From Massilia terrae (GTDB taxonomy: Bacteria; Pseudomonadota; Gammaproteobacteria; Burkholderiales; Burkholderiaceae_D): a DNA stretch of 64,000 nt. Position 1 is the first letter of the stretch; each line of letters begins with the position of its first letter. The stretch is taken from positions 1-64,000 of the forward strand of contig NZ_JANUGU010000011.1 of assembly GCF_024753145.1 (NCBI RefSeq), given 5' to 3'. Below, piece by piece: positions 51,804 to 62,341 of this stretch. The notes under the pieces are model-generated. The model searched no databases and was not told the DNA's origin. It was given only the letters and a program-made list of their open reading frames with translations. The translations under genes were made by a program, and so were the position numbers.

Positions 51804-53864
51804 TCAGACCTTCAGGAACTCCTCACGCCCGCCGAGCCATCGCTCGAGGTGGGCGTCGACCGTGAAGCGGTACGGTCCGTGCTCTTCCTGCAGCAGGTGC
51901 TGCGCTACGTCGCGCGCCTGCTCGACGATCCACTGGTCGGTCTCCAGGTTCGCAAAGCGCAGCATCGCCTGGCCCGATTGGCGCGCGCCGAGGAATTCGC
52001 CGGGGCCGCGGATCTCCAGGTCGCGCCGCGCTATCTCGAAGCCGTCGGTGGTCTCGCGCATCGTCATCAGGCGCTGCTTGGCGACCGGGCCGAGCGGGCT
52101 TTGGTACAGCAGCAGGCAGGCGCTGGCCGCCGAACCGCGGCCCACGCGCCCGCGCAGCTGGTGCAGCTGCGACAGGCCGAAGCGCTCGGCGTGCTCGATC
52201 ACCATCAGCGAGGCATTCGGCACGTCCACGCCCACCTCGATGACGGTGGTCGCGACCAGCACGTGCACCTCGCCCGCTGCGAAGGCGTCCATCACTTCCT
52301 GCTTCTCGGCCGGCTTCAGGCGGCCATGCACCAGGCCGACGCGCAGATCGGGCAGGGCCTCCGCCAGCGTTTCGTAGGTTTCGGTCGCGGTCTGCAGCTG
52401 CAGCGCTTCGGATTCCTCGATCAGCGGGCAGACCCAGTAGACCTGACGCCCTTCGAGCGCCGCCGCATGCACGCGCTCGATCACTTCGTCGCGCCGGTTG
52501 TCGTCGATGGTGCGCGTGACGATCGGGCTGCGGCCGGGCGGCAGTTCGTCGATCACCGACACTTCGAGGTCGGCATAGTAGGTCATCGCCAGCGTGCGCG
52601 GGATCGGCGTGGCCGACATCATCAGCTGGTGCGGCACTTCCCCGCCGGCGCCCTTGTTGCGCAGCGTGAGGCGCTGGCCGACGCCGAAGCGGTGCTGTTC
52701 GTCGACGATCGCCAGGCCCAGTTTCGCAAAGTTGACCGTGTCCTGGATCAGCGCGTGCGTGCCGATGACCAGCTGCGCTTCGCCCGATTCGACCAGTTCC
52801 ATGGCGCTCGACTTGTCTTTTTTCTTCAGGCTGCCGGTGAGCCAGGCGACTTTCACGCCCAGCGGCTCCATCCACGCGGCGATCTTGCGGAAGTGCTGCT
52901 CGGCGAGGATCTCGGTGGGCGCCATCAGCGCGGCCTGGTAGCCGCTGTCGATTGCCTGCGCCGCCGCCAGCGCCGCCACCACGGTCTTGCCGCTGCCGAC
53001 GTCGCCCTGCAGCAGGCGCTGCATCGGAAAGCCCTCGCGCAGGTCGGCGCGGATCTCGCGCACCACGCGCTGCTGGGCGCCGGTAAGCTTGAAGGGCAGG
53101 GCGGCGAGGAAGGATTCGGACAAGGTGCCGATGGCCCTGAGCTGCGGCGCGCCCTTGTCGCGGCGGGCGCGCTGGGCGCGTTTCAGTGACAGCTGCTGGG
53201 CCAGCAGCTCGTCGAACTTCATGCGGGTCCATGCCGGGTGGGTGCGCTCGGTCAGCGCGTATTCGTCGACGTCGGTGGGCGGGTAGTGCAGCAGCTTGAT
53301 CGACGGTTCAAAGTCTTCCAGCTTGAGCTGCGCGCGCAGCGCCTGCGGCAGGGTGTCGCGCCAGTCCACGCGCTTCATCGCGTCGCCGATCGCGCGCCGC
53401 AGGATGGTCTGCGACAGGCCTTCGCCGGATGGGTAGACCGGCGTCAGCGAAGTGGGAAGCGGGGCGCCTTCGTTGACGATCTTGTACGCCGGGTGGACCA
53501 TCTCGGCGCCGAAGAAGCCGTGTTTCAGGTCGCCGCGCGCCCGCACCCGCACGCCCTCGGCCAGCTGCTTGACCTGGCTGCCGTAGAAGTTCATGAAGCG
53601 CAGCAGCAGCTCGCCGCTGTCATCGGTGATCGTCACCAGCAGCTGGCGGCGCGGCTTGAACGCGATCTCGTTCTTGGTGACGATGCCTTCCACCTGCCAG
53701 GTCTGGCCGCCGCGCATGCAAGCCTCGCGGATCGTGACGACCTGGGTCTCGTCCTCGTAGCGCATTGGCAGGTGCAGCACCAGGTCCATGTCCGAGCGCA
53801 GGCCCAGCTTGGCGAGCTTGGCTTCGATCTGGGCGGCCGATGCTTTGGGTTTCGGTGCTGGCAT
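51804..53864 (-). CDS. recG: ATP-dependent DNA helicase RecG
   Basis: 686 residues, family length. N-terminal wedge/OB domain precedes the helicase core: Walker A RLLQGDVGSGKTVVAALAAA, motif II IVDEQHRFGVGQR, motif III MMSATPIPRTLAM, and C-terminal QLRGRVGRGSAASACLLLYQ. Remodels stalled replication forks and Holliday junctions. Divergent from queA; convergent with the ECF41 gene. Confidence 0.96.
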   Translation of the reverse strand: MPAPKPKASAAQIEAKLAKLGLRSDMDLVLHLPMRYEDETQVVTIREACMRGGQTWQVEGIVTKNEIAFKPRRQLLVTITDDSGELLLRFMNFYGSQVKQLAEGVRVRARGDLKHGFFGAEMVHPAYKIVNEGAPLPTSLTPVYPSGEGLSQTILRRAIGDAMKRVDWRDTLPQALRAQLKLEDFEPSIKLLHYPPTDVDEYALTERTHPAWTRMKFDELLAQQLSLKRAQRARRDKGAPQLRAIGTLSESFLAALPFKLTGAQQRVVREIRADLREGFPMQRLLQGDVGSGKTVVAALAAAQAIDSGYQAALMAPTEILAEQHFRKIAAWMEPLGVKVAWLTGSLKKKDKSSAMELVESGEAQLVIGTHALIQDTVNFAKLGLAIVDEQHRFGVGQRLTLRNKGAGGEVPHQLMMSATPIPRTLAMTYYADLEVSVIDELPPGRSPIVTRTIDDNRRDEVIERVHAAALEGRQVYWVCPLIEESEALQLQTATETYETLAEALPDLRVGLVHGRLKPAEKQEVMDAFAAGEVHVLVATTVIEVGVDVPNASLMVIEHAERFGLSQLHQLRGRVGRGSAASACLLLYQSPLGPVAKQRLMTMRETTDGFEIARRDLEIRGPGEFLGARQSGQAMLRFANLETDQWIVEQARDVAQHLLQEEHGPYRFTVDAHLERWLGGREEFLKV

Positions 53865-53969
53865 AAACGCGGCGAATCAGCGTAAATCACGTAAAATAGA
53901 GGGTTCGCCCGCGAGGGCGCGGCCTGTATTGTAAGGCTGCCAGCACCGATTGTTCCAGAGATGACCAGA

Positions 53970-54995
53970 ATGTACACGCTCTCCGATTTCGATTTCGACT
54001 TGCCGCCCGAGCGCATCGCGCAGTTTCCGCTGCCCGACCGCAGTGCTTCGCGCCTGCTGCAGCTCGATGGCGAGCGGATCACCGACCGCCACTTCGCCGA
54101 CATTGTCGACCAGCTCCAGCCGGGCGACCTGCTGGTGATGAACAACACGCGCGTGCTCAAGGCGCGCTTTTTCGGCGTGAAGGAAACCGGCGGCCAGGTC
54201 GAAGTGCTGGTCGAGCGCGTGCTGAACGAGCGCAGCGTACTGGCCCAGGTGCGCGCATCGAAGTCGCCCAAGCCGGGCTCGAAGATCCGCCTGTCCGACG
54301 CCTTTGACGTGACCGTGGGCGAGCGCGCCGGCGAATTCTTCACGCTGATCTTCGAGGGCGATGTGTTCGACCTGATCGAGGCGCACGGCAGCCTGCCGCT
54401 GCCGCCCTATATCGAGCACACTGCCGGCGAATTCGACGAGCAGCGTTACCAGACCGTCTATTCGAAGGAGCCGGGCGCGGTCGCTGCGCCCACCGCCGGC
54501 CTGCACTTCGACCAGCCGCTGCTCGACAAGCTGGCCGCCAAGGGCGTCAAGCTGGCCTACGTGACCCTGCACGTGGGCGCCGGCACCTTCCAGCCGGTGC
54601 GGGTCGAGAACCTGGACGAGCACAAGATGCACAGCGAGTGGTACACGATCCCGCAGGAGACGGTGGACGCGGTGCGCGCGGCAAAAGCGGCCGGCCGCGA
54701 CGTGGTCGCCGTCGGCACCACCAGCCTGCGCGCGCTGGAGGCGGCCTCGCAGTCGGGCGAGATCAAGGCCGGCAGCGACGACACCTCGATCTTCATCACG
54801 CCCGGCTACAAGTTCCGCACCGTGACGCGCCTGATCACCAACTTCCACCTGCCGAAGTCGACCCTGATGATGCTGGTGTCGGCCTTCGCCGGCTACGACG
54901 CGATCCGCAAGGCCTACGCCCATGCCATCGCCAATGAATACCGGTTCTTCAGCTATGGCGACGCCATGCTGCTGACCACCCAATCACGCCAATAA
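53970..54995 (+). CDS. queA: S-adenosylmethionine:tRNA ribosyltransferase-isomerase
   Basis: 341 residues from ATG 53970 ([20 protein letters not shown], the usual QueA start); ATG 53961 adds three residues. Blocks: [40 protein letters not shown] and [17 protein letters not shown]. Converts the preQ1-modified wobble base of tRNA to epoxyqueuosine. Tgt follows after three bases, the normal pairing. Confidence 0.96.
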   Translation: MYTLSDFDFDLPPERIAQFPLPDRSASRLLQLDGERITDRHFADIVDQLQPGDLLVMNNTRVLKARFFGVKETGGQVEVLVERVLNERSVLAQVRASKSPKPGSKIRLSDAFDVTVGERAGEFFTLIFEGDVFDLIEAHGSLPLPPYIEHTAGEFDEQRYQTVYSKEPGAVAAPTAGLHFDQPLLDKLAAKGVKLAYVTLHVGAGTFQPVRVENLDEHKMHSEWYTIPQETVDAVRAAKAAGRDVVAVGTTSLRALEAASQSGEIKAGSDDTSIFITPGYKFRTVTRLITNFHLPKSTLMMLVSAFAGYDAIRKAYAHAIANEYRFFSYGDAMLLTTQSRQ

Positions 54996-56138
<1,143 letters not shown>

Positions 56139-56149
56139 TTGTTTAGATA

Positions 56150-56180
56150 CCGTCGTTCAAGCCTTCGCGGGAACGACGGT
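56150..56180. repeat. Dispersed intergenic repeat, short copy
   Basis: ACCGTCGTTCAAGCCTTC then GCGGGAACGACGGT, a single hairpin between tgt and the riboswitch; may terminate the queA-tgt transcript. Confidence 0.65.
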
Positions 56181-56220
56181 CTGTTTTTGCATAATGCCCT
56201 GTGGTAAACTCCCCGCATTC

Positions 56221-56345
56221 ATTGGGGAGTAGCCTCCTTCCCGCAACGGGAAGGGCTGACGTCAACATACTTGGCCCGCAGGCCATGGCGTCAGCGGTTG
56301 AAACGCTTGGCAAGACCTTTGATCATGTCGCCTTCCGTGGCCGGA
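56221..56345 (+). ncRNA. Mn2+-sensing riboswitch, yybP-ykoY family
   Basis: Contains the conserved elements GGGGAGTAGCC (56224 on), GCTGACGTCAACATACT, GGCCATGGCGTCAGCGGTTG and GGCAAGACCTTTGATC in the expected order, which form the two coaxial legs binding Mn2+. It ends about 45 bases before the antiporter ATG. Expected to raise expression when Mn2+ is high. Confidence 0.9.
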
Positions 56346-56388
56346 CGGGCGTATGGTCATTGGTACGTGTCCGGCCTTGGAACCTTCG

Positions 56389-57390
56389 ATGCTCCTGACA
56401 ATTTTCTTCCTGATTCTTTCCGCCGCGGTCATCTACCTGTCCTGCGAATACTTCGTCAACGGCGTTGAATGGATCGGCCACCGCTTCGGCCTGACCCAGA
56501 ACGCCACCGGCACCGTGCTCGCCGCCTTCGGCACCGCCTTGCCTGAAAGCGTCGTGACCTTTGTCGCGGTCGCCTTCGGCAAGGACAGCGCCGCCAAGGA
56601 CATCGGCGTCGGCGCCGCGCTCGGCGGCCCGCTGGTGCTGGCGACCATCTCCTACGCCGTGGTCGGCCTGACCTACCTGACCGTCAAGGACAAGCTGAAG
56701 TGGTCGTCCGTCATGCAATCCACCGGCCGGCTGCTGGCGCGCGACCAGGGCTGGTTCCTGTGCATCTTCGTGTTCAAGCTGGCGCTGGGCCTGGTGGTGT
56801 TCGCCTGGAAGCCCTGGCTGGGCGCGGTGTTCCTGCTGGCCTATGGCGTGTATGTATGGAAGTCGATGTCGGCCGAGGGCGACCTGGCGCTGGCCGAAGA
56901 CCTCGAACCGCTCAAGCTGCGCCCGCGCGAAGAATCGCCGCATGCCGGCTGGGCGATCGCGCAGACGCTGCTGGCGCTGGTCGTCATCTTCTTCGCCTCG
57001 CAGCTGTTCGTGCACCGGCTGGAAGACATCGGCCCGATGCTGGGCATCCCGCCGCAGCTGGTGGCGCTGCTCCTGAGCCCGATCGCGACCGAGCTGCCGG
57101 AGACCCTTAACGCGGTGATCTGGGTGCGCCAGCGCAAGCCGGAACTGGCGCTGGCAAACATCAGTGGGGCGATGATGATCCAGGCCACCGTGCCCAGCGC
57201 CCTTGGCATGTTCTTCACGCCCTGGCTGCTGGACACTTCCCTGTTGTGGGCCGGCATCGTGACCATGGTGTCGATTTCCGGCCTGCTGTTGTTAATCCGC
57301 CAGAAACAGCTGACCGCCCAGCGTTTCGCCATGTTCGGACTGCTGTACGGGGTGTTCGGAATCGGCCTGGTCTGGGCCATGCATCACTAA
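56389..57390 (+). CDS. CaCA-family cation antiporter, probable Mn2+ exporter
   Basis: 333 residues from ATG 56389 (MLLTIFFLILSAAVIYLSCE). Two inverted alpha-repeats are visible: VLAAFGTALPESVVTFVAVA in the first half and LLLSPIATELPETLNAVIWV in the second, each with the cation-binding acidic residue. Normally labelled sodium:calcium antiporter, but the upstream Mn2+ riboswitch argues for manganese efflux, as for other exporters behind this riboswitch. Confidence 0.87.
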   Translation: MLLTIFFLILSAAVIYLSCEYFVNGVEWIGHRFGLTQNATGTVLAAFGTALPESVVTFVAVAFGKDSAAKDIGVGAALGGPLVLATISYAVVGLTYLTVKDKLKWSSVMQSTGRLLARDQGWFLCIFVFKLALGLVVFAWKPWLGAVFLLAYGVYVWKSMSAEGDLALAEDLEPLKLRPREESPHAGWAIAQTLLALVVIFFASQLFVHRLEDIGPMLGIPPQLVALLLSPIATELPETLNAVIWVRQRKPELALANISGAMMIQATVPSALGMFFTPWLLDTSLLWAGIVTMVSISGLLLLIRQKQLTAQRFAMFGLLYGVFGIGLVWAMHH

Positions 57391-57513
57391 TTTCACAATA
57401 TATCTTGCAAAAGGGCATCTCAGCCGCATATGGTCCAGAATGGCCCGCGCGCGGCGCCCGGTGCTAGAATACAGCGCTATTTTTTAATCCAACTATTACA
57501 AAACGGAGTCCTT

Positions 57514-57849
57514 GTGTTCTTCATTTCCAATGCCTACGCGCAAACCACGGCGGCAGCCGAGCCCGGCCTGCTGGGTAACCTCGGTACCTTCGCCCCGCTG
57601 ATCCTGATGTTCGTGGTCATGTATTTCATCATGATCCGTCCCCAGCAGAAGCGCCAGAAAGAACTCAAGTCGATGATGGAAGCGCTCGCCAAGGGTGACG
57701 AAGTGATCACCGTCGGCGGCGTGCTCGGCAAGGTCAGCAAGGTGACCGAAGCCTATGTGACGATCGAAGTGGCGCCGAACACCGAAATCGTGGTGCAAAA
57801 GAACGCGGTCACGACCCTGCTGCCGAAAGGCACCATCAAGTCCCTGTAA
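57514..57849 (+). CDS. yajC: Preprotein translocase subunit YajC
   Basis: 111 residues from GTG 57514 with GGAG five bases upstream. One TM helix (FAPLILMFVVMYFIMIRP) and the RPQQKRQKELKSMMEALAKG cytoplasmic stretch are typical. Auxiliary subunit of the SecDF-YajC complex; secD begins 57 bases later. Confidence 0.95.
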   Translation: MFFISNAYAQTTAAAEPGLLGNLGTFAPLILMFVVMYFIMIRPQQKRQKELKSMMEALAKGDEVITVGGVLGKVSKVTEAYVTIEVAPNTEIVVQKNAVTTLLPKGTIKSL

Positions 57850-57906
57850 GCGTCCCCGGCGGCCCGCGCGGCCGTCCGGCAGTCCAACACAGAACGCTGG
57901 AACACT

Positions 57907-59802
57907 ATGAATCGCTATCCCCTCTGGAAATACATCATGATCACCGTCGCGGTGGTTCTGGGCCTGCTGTACACGGCGCCGAACTACTTCGGCGAATCGC
58001 CGGCCTTGCAGGTCACCGCCGGCAAGTCCACGACCAAGGTCACCAGCGACCTGGCCACGCGCGTGCGGGACTCGCTCACGCGTGACGGCATCGCGGCCAC
58101 CACGGTCGATCTGGAAGGGGCTGGCGACATGTCGTCGGTGCGGGCGCGCTTCGCCACCACCGACGCCCAGTTCAAGGCCAAGTCGGCGCTGGAGCGCGAC
58201 CTGAACCGCGACCCGGCCGACCCCGACTACATCGTCACCGTCAACCTGGTCAAGAACACGCCCAAGTGGATGGAAGTGATCGGCGCGAAGCCGATGAACC
58301 TCGGCCTGGACCTGCGCGGCGGCGTGCACTTCCTGCTGCAGGTGGATGCCAAGGCGACGCTGGAAACCCGCATCAAGGGCATCCAGGCCAGCGCCCGCAG
58401 CCTGCTGCGCGACAAGGACATCCGTCACGCCGGCATCGAGCGCAACGGCAACCAGCTGCTGATCCACTTCCGCGACGCCGCGACCCGCGACGCCGCCCGC
58501 AATGCGCTGGCCAATTCGAACGCCGACCTGGCGCTGGCCGACGCGGCCGACGGCAACGACCTGCAGCTGCTGGTCAGCCTGAAGAAAGAGGCGCTCACGC
58601 GCGTGGTGGAAGAGGGCGTCAAGCAGAACATCGCGACCCTGTCCAAGCGCATCAACGAACTGGGCGTGTCCGAGCCGGTGATCCAGCAGCAGGGCGGCGA
58701 CCGCATCGTGGTCGAGCTGCCGGGCGTGCAGGACGTGGCGCGCGCCAAGGACATCATCGGCCGCACCGCGACCCTCGAATTCCGCATGGTCGATTCGTCG
58801 ATCACCCCGGGCACCGAAACCACCGCCCAGATCCCGCTCAACGACGAACTGTTCACCGAAGGCCGCGGCGCCCCGGTGGTCGTTTTCAAAGACGTGATCC
58901 TGACCGGCGACTACATCTCCAGCGCACAGGCGAGCTTCGACTCGAACCACCAGCCGGCCGTGAGCCTGGACCTGAACGGCGACGGCGGCCGCAAGATGCG
59001 CGAAGCGACCCGTGAGAACGTCGGCAAGAAAATGGCCGTGCTGCTGAAGGAAAAAGGCAAGTACAACGTGCTGACCGCCCCGGTGATCCAGAGCGAGCTG
59101 GGTTCCGGCTTCCAGATCACCAATATGGGCACCAGCACCGAAGCGGCCGAGCTGGCCCTGCTGCTGCGCTCCGGCGCGCTGTCGGCGCCGATGGAATTCA
59201 TCGAGGAGCGCGTGGTCGGCCCGCAGCTGGGCGTGGAGAACATCGCCAAGGGCCTGCACTCGACCCTGTGGGGCTTCGTCGCCATCGCGATCTTCATGAT
59301 CATCTACTACCAGCTGTTCGGCGCCTTCAGCGTGATCGCGCTGGGCACCAACCTGCTGTTCCTGCTGGCCCTGCTGTCGATGCTGGGCGTGACGCTGACC
59401 CTGCCGGGTATCGCGGCAATCGCGCTGGCGCTGGGTATGGCAATTGACGCCAACGTCCTGATCAACGAGCGCATCCGCGAGGAACTGCGTGCCGGGAACA
59501 CGCCGCAGGCGGCGATCTCGGCCGGCTTCGAGCGCGCCTGGGCCACCATTCTCGACTCCAACGTGACCACCCTGATCGTCGGCCTGTCGCTGCTGATCTT
59601 CGGTTCGGGCGCGGTGCGCGGCTTCGCCGTGGTGCACTGCCTGGGCATCCTGACCTCGATGTTCTCGGCGGTCGTGGTGTCGCGCGGCGTGGTCAACCTC
59701 TGGTACGGCCGCAAGAAGAAACTGGGCAAGATCGCCATCGGTACGGTCTGGACGCCGGGCATCACCGGCGCCGGCGCCAAGACCTCCGCAGCGAAGAAAT
59801 AA
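57907..59802 (+). CDS. secD: Protein translocase subunit SecD
   Basis: 631 residues. First TM helix (YIMITVAVVLGLLYTAPNYF), large periplasmic domain with MNLGLDLRGGVHFLLQVD, then the SecD/F TM block with GIAAIALALGMAIDANVLIN and ERIREELRAG. Uses proton-motive force to help pull proteins across the membrane after SecA. Confidence 0.97.
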   Translation: MNRYPLWKYIMITVAVVLGLLYTAPNYFGESPALQVTAGKSTTKVTSDLATRVRDSLTRDGIAATTVDLEGAGDMSSVRARFATTDAQFKAKSALERDLNRDPADPDYIVTVNLVKNTPKWMEVIGAKPMNLGLDLRGGVHFLLQVDAKATLETRIKGIQASARSLLRDKDIRHAGIERNGNQLLIHFRDAATRDAARNALANSNADLALADAADGNDLQLLVSLKKEALTRVVEEGVKQNIATLSKRINELGVSEPVIQQQGGDRIVVELPGVQDVARAKDIIGRTATLEFRMVDSSITPGTETTAQIPLNDELFTEGRGAPVVVFKDVILTGDYISSAQASFDSNHQPAVSLDLNGDGGRKMREATRENVGKKMAVLLKEKGKYNVLTAPVIQSELGSGFQITNMGTSTEAAELALLLRSGALSAPMEFIEERVVGPQLGVENIAKGLHSTLWGFVAIAIFMIIYYQLFGAFSVIALGTNLLFLLALLSMLGVTLTLPGIAAIALALGMAIDANVLINERIREELRAGNTPQAAISAGFERAWATILDSNVTTLIVGLSLLIFGSGAVRGFAVVHCLGILTSMFSAVVVSRGVVNLWYGRKKKLGKIAIGTVWTPGITGAGAKTSAAKK

Positions 59803-59820
59803 ACTCAACCGGGAACGAAG

Positions 59821-60843
59821 ATGGAATTTTTCAAGATCAAACGGGACATCCCGTTCATGCGCCACGCGTTGATTTTCAACGTGATCTCGGCGCTGACCTT
59901 TGTCGCCGCCGTATTCTTCCTGTGGCACAAGGGCCTGCATTTCTCGGTCGAGTTCACCGGCGGCACCGTGATGGAGCTGCGCTATCCGCAAGCGGCCGAC
60001 CAGGAGAAGATCCGCCACAACCTGGTCAAGCTCGGCTTCGAGTCGCCCGAGGTGGCCAGCTTCGGCACGGCGCAGGACATCATGCTGCGCCTGCCGACGG
60101 TCAAGGGCCCGGCCGGCGCGAACCTGTCGGCCAATGTGTTCAACTCCCTGTGCGCGGCTGAAAACGGCGCGCCCAAGCAAATGCAGGCGACCACCGAGAA
60201 GGGCGAAAACGTCACCCGCACCGGCTGCTTCGACGCCGCCGGCAAGGAAGTGGTGAGCCTGCAGCGCGTGGACTTCGTCGGCCCGTCGGTCGGCGACGAA
60301 CTGGCCCAGAACGGCCTGAACGCGCTGATCATGGTGGTGATCGGCGTGATGATCTACCTGGCCGTGCGCTTCGAGTGGAAGTTCGCGGTGGCGGCGATCG
60401 TGGCGAACCTGCACGACGTGGTCATCATCCTCGGCTTCTTCGCCTTCTTCCAGTGGGAATTCTCGCTGACGGTGCTGGCGGCGGTGCTGGCGGTGCTGGG
60501 CTACTCGGTCAACGAGTCGGTGGTGATCTTCGACCGTATCCGCGAGACCTTCCGCAAGCAGCGCAAGATGGACGTGACCGAGGTCATCGACCACGCGATC
60601 ACCAGCACCATCTCGCGTACCATCATTACCCACGGCTGTACCCAGATGATGGTGCTGTCGATGCTGTTCTTCGGCGGCCAGACCCTGCACTACTTCGCGG
60701 TGGCGCTGACCATCGGTATCTGCTTCGGTATCTACTCGTCGGTGTTCGTGGCTGCCGCCATCGCCAAGTGGCTGGGCGTGAAGCGCGAAGACCTGGTCAA
60801 GCCGCAGAAGCAGCGTGACGAAACGGACGGCGCGGTGGTCTGA
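59821..60843 (+). CDS. secF: Protein translocase subunit SecF
   Basis: 340 residues. FSVEFTGGTVMELRYPQAAD is the periplasmic signature, VGPSVGDELAQNGLNALIMV and LGYSVNESVVIFDRIRETF the TM signatures. Works with SecD. Starts 18 bases after secD; followed by a strong terminator. Confidence 0.97.
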   Translation: MEFFKIKRDIPFMRHALIFNVISALTFVAAVFFLWHKGLHFSVEFTGGTVMELRYPQAADQEKIRHNLVKLGFESPEVASFGTAQDIMLRLPTVKGPAGANLSANVFNSLCAAENGAPKQMQATTEKGENVTRTGCFDAAGKEVVSLQRVDFVGPSVGDELAQNGLNALIMVVIGVMIYLAVRFEWKFAVAAIVANLHDVVIILGFFAFFQWEFSLTVLAAVLAVLGYSVNESVVIFDRIRETFRKQRKMDVTEVIDHAITSTISRTIITHGCTQMMVLSMLFFGGQTLHYFAVALTIGICFGIYSSVFVAAAIAKWLGVKREDLVKPQKQRDETDGAVV

Positions 60844-60859
60844 ACGCCAGCTGGCAAAA

Positions 60860-60885
60860 GGTCACACGCAAATGTGACCTTTTTT
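60860..60885 (+). terminator. Rho-independent terminator of the yajC-secDF operon
   Basis: GGTCACA-CGCAAA-TGTGACC followed by TTTTTT, 16 bases after the secF stop. Confidence 0.88.
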
Positions 60886-60941
60886 ACTTTTGTGTGAGTT
60901 ACCGCACAGAATACAAATAGTCCAAACCGTAAGATGGACTC

Positions 60942-61002
60942 GTCTCTTTCAGGACATCCCTAGTTTTGGACTTCACCCGCTCCCCGTGAGCGGGTTTTTT
61001 TT
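60942..61002 (+). ncRNA. Small RNA-like repeated unit 1
   Basis: A 32-base block (GTCTCTTTCAGGACATCCCT, then AGTTTTGGACTT) is followed by a perfect terminator CCCGCTC-N5-GAGCGGG and eight T. No ORF. Upstream TTTTGTGTGA and CGCAC resemble the same region before unit 2. Its internal TTTTGGACT can pair with AGTCCAAA at about 60929. Looks like an sRNA 3' end; the 5' end is not defined and may be near 60920. Confidence 0.6.
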
Positions 61003-61084
61003 GCCCAATGGTTCCTGAATAGAAGTTCTGTTTTGTGTGAACCATCGCACGGTGGATTCACATTCCATGGACTATTCTAGAACT

Positions 61085-61145
61085 GTCTCTTTCAGGACAT
61101 CCCTAGTTTTGGACTTTGCCCGCTCTTGCAGCGGGCATTTTTTTT
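61085..61145 (+). ncRNA. Small RNA-like repeated unit 2
   Basis: Identical 32-base block to unit 1, 143 bases downstream, again followed by its own terminator (GCCCGCT-N5-AGCGGGC, A, eight T) that differs in sequence yet keeps the stem, as expected when structure is selected. The terminator also faces the convergent HDOD gene end. Confidence 0.6.
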
Positions 61146-61158
61146 GGTCCGCGGGATG

Positions 61159-61992
61159 TCAGCTGAGGGCGGCGGCGAGGCTGCGCACTTCGTCGGCCGA
61201 TTCTTCCAGCACCTTGGCCAGGGTGCCGTCGCCGATGGCGAAATCGACGGTGGCGGCGGCCGAGGCGCTGCTCGCGCCGGGACGCTCGTGCAGGGGCGAG
61301 CGCACGCTGGCCAGGTCATTGGCCAGCAGCAGGGTGTCGCCCAGGGTTTCCGGCGGCAGGGCGCGCAGGCCGTTCCACAGGGCTTCGATGGCGCCGGTGA
61401 CGGGCGCCGGCACGTCCAGCTTGCGCAGCACGGCGCGGCCGATGGCCACTTCGCCGTGGGTGATCCATTCATCGGCGCAATCGTCGAGCAGGCCGGGGAA
61501 TTCGGCGGCGCGCGACAGCATGTAGAAGCCGCCCACCTCGTGCACGATGCCGGCGAACATCGCGGTATCGGCATCCACGTGCGACACGCGGCGCGCAATC
61601 ACTTGCGACAGGGCGGCCACGCTGGCGCTGTGCTGCCACAGCTGGTCGGCCTTGGCGCGCAGGCTGGGCTCGCGGATCTGGCCGGCCAGCTGGCGCGCGA
61701 CCACGGAGGCGGTGAGGGCGCCCAGGGCGCGGAAACCGATGCGCTGGACTGCGGTGGCGACATTGGTCACCTCGCGTCCGGCCGGATTGTAGGCCACCGA
61801 GTTGGCGATGGCGACGGTGCGCGCGGCCAGCAGGGGCTCGGCCTGCACCAGGCGCGCGGCGGCATCCAGGTGGCAATCCGGGTTGGCGAGCGCGCGCTGC
61901 AGCCCGAGCGTGGCCTCGACATTGGTCGGGAACGCGAGTTCGCCGCGCTGGGCTTCGGCGGCGATCGTCTTCAGGGCGTGGAGTCTGTCCAT
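61159..61992 (-). CDS. HDOD domain-containing protein
   Basis: 277 residues. HDOD core: LKTIAAEAQRGELAFPTNVE, RTVAIANSVAYNPAGREV, VATAVQRIGFRALGALTASV and AGIVHEVGGFYMLSRAAEFP, where HEVG stands in place of the usual HD pair. No GGDEF, EAL or receiver domain is fused. HDOD proteins act in signalling and stress regulation without known catalysis. Monocistronic. Confidence 0.88.
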   Translation of the reverse strand: MDRLHALKTIAAEAQRGELAFPTNVEATLGLQRALANPDCHLDAAARLVQAEPLLAARTVAIANSVAYNPAGREVTNVATAVQRIGFRALGALTASVVARQLAGQIREPSLRAKADQLWQHSASVAALSQVIARRVSHVDADTAMFAGIVHEVGGFYMLSRAAEFPGLLDDCADEWITHGEVAIGRAVLRKLDVPAPVTGAIEALWNGLRALPPETLGDTLLLANDLASVRSPLHERPGASSASAAATVDFAIGDGTLAKVLEESADEVRSLAAALS

Positions 61993-62057
61993 TGGGAAAT
62001 TATACTCCCGGTCACGGACGGGCTTCCAAAAAAGTTTCCGTAAGGAATTGTTACGGA

Positions 62058-62339
62058 TCAGGACTCGCTGAAGATCGCGTCGTAGCCGTCGCGGCTGTCC
62101 TCGGTGTCCTTCAATTCATCGACCAGGCCGAGGTCGAGCAGTTCCTCGACCGCGTTGATGAAGCTGTTGACCTTGGCCGCGCCGATCAGGCGGTAGATCT
62201 CGCCGGCCTCGTTGCGCACCCCGATCAGCATTTTTTCCTGGCGTACTTCGTCGACCGGGGCCACGTCCAGCAGCAGGTTGCCGATGATGTGCTTGTCGAA
62301 GTGGGCGGGCTTTTTTCCCTCGAGCAGCGTGGTTTTCAA
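62058..62339 (-). CDS. Small conserved-looking protein co-translated with MarR regulator
   Basis: 93 residues from TTG 62339. AAAGGAG overlaps the end of the MarR gene with a five-base spacer, supporting this rare start. Sequence MKTTLLEGKKPAHFDKHIIG, then VRNEAGEIYRLIGAAKVNSF, no signal or TM segment, acidic C-terminus. I do not recognise it. Gap of two bases from the MarR stop implies translational coupling. Confidence 0.7.
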   Translation of the reverse strand: MKTTLLEGKKPAHFDKHIIGNLLLDVAPVDEVRQEKMLIGVRNEAGEIYRLIGAAKVNSFINAVEELLDLGLVDELKDTEDSRDGYDAIFSES

Positions 62340-62341
62340 AA

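Noticed and set aside
57496-60690. A 1064-codon open frame antisense to yajC-secD-secF
   Set aside because: Product is Gln/His/Arg/Asp-rich without any domain and mirrors the codon bias of the secDF genes on the other strand; a shadow frame of high-GC DNA.
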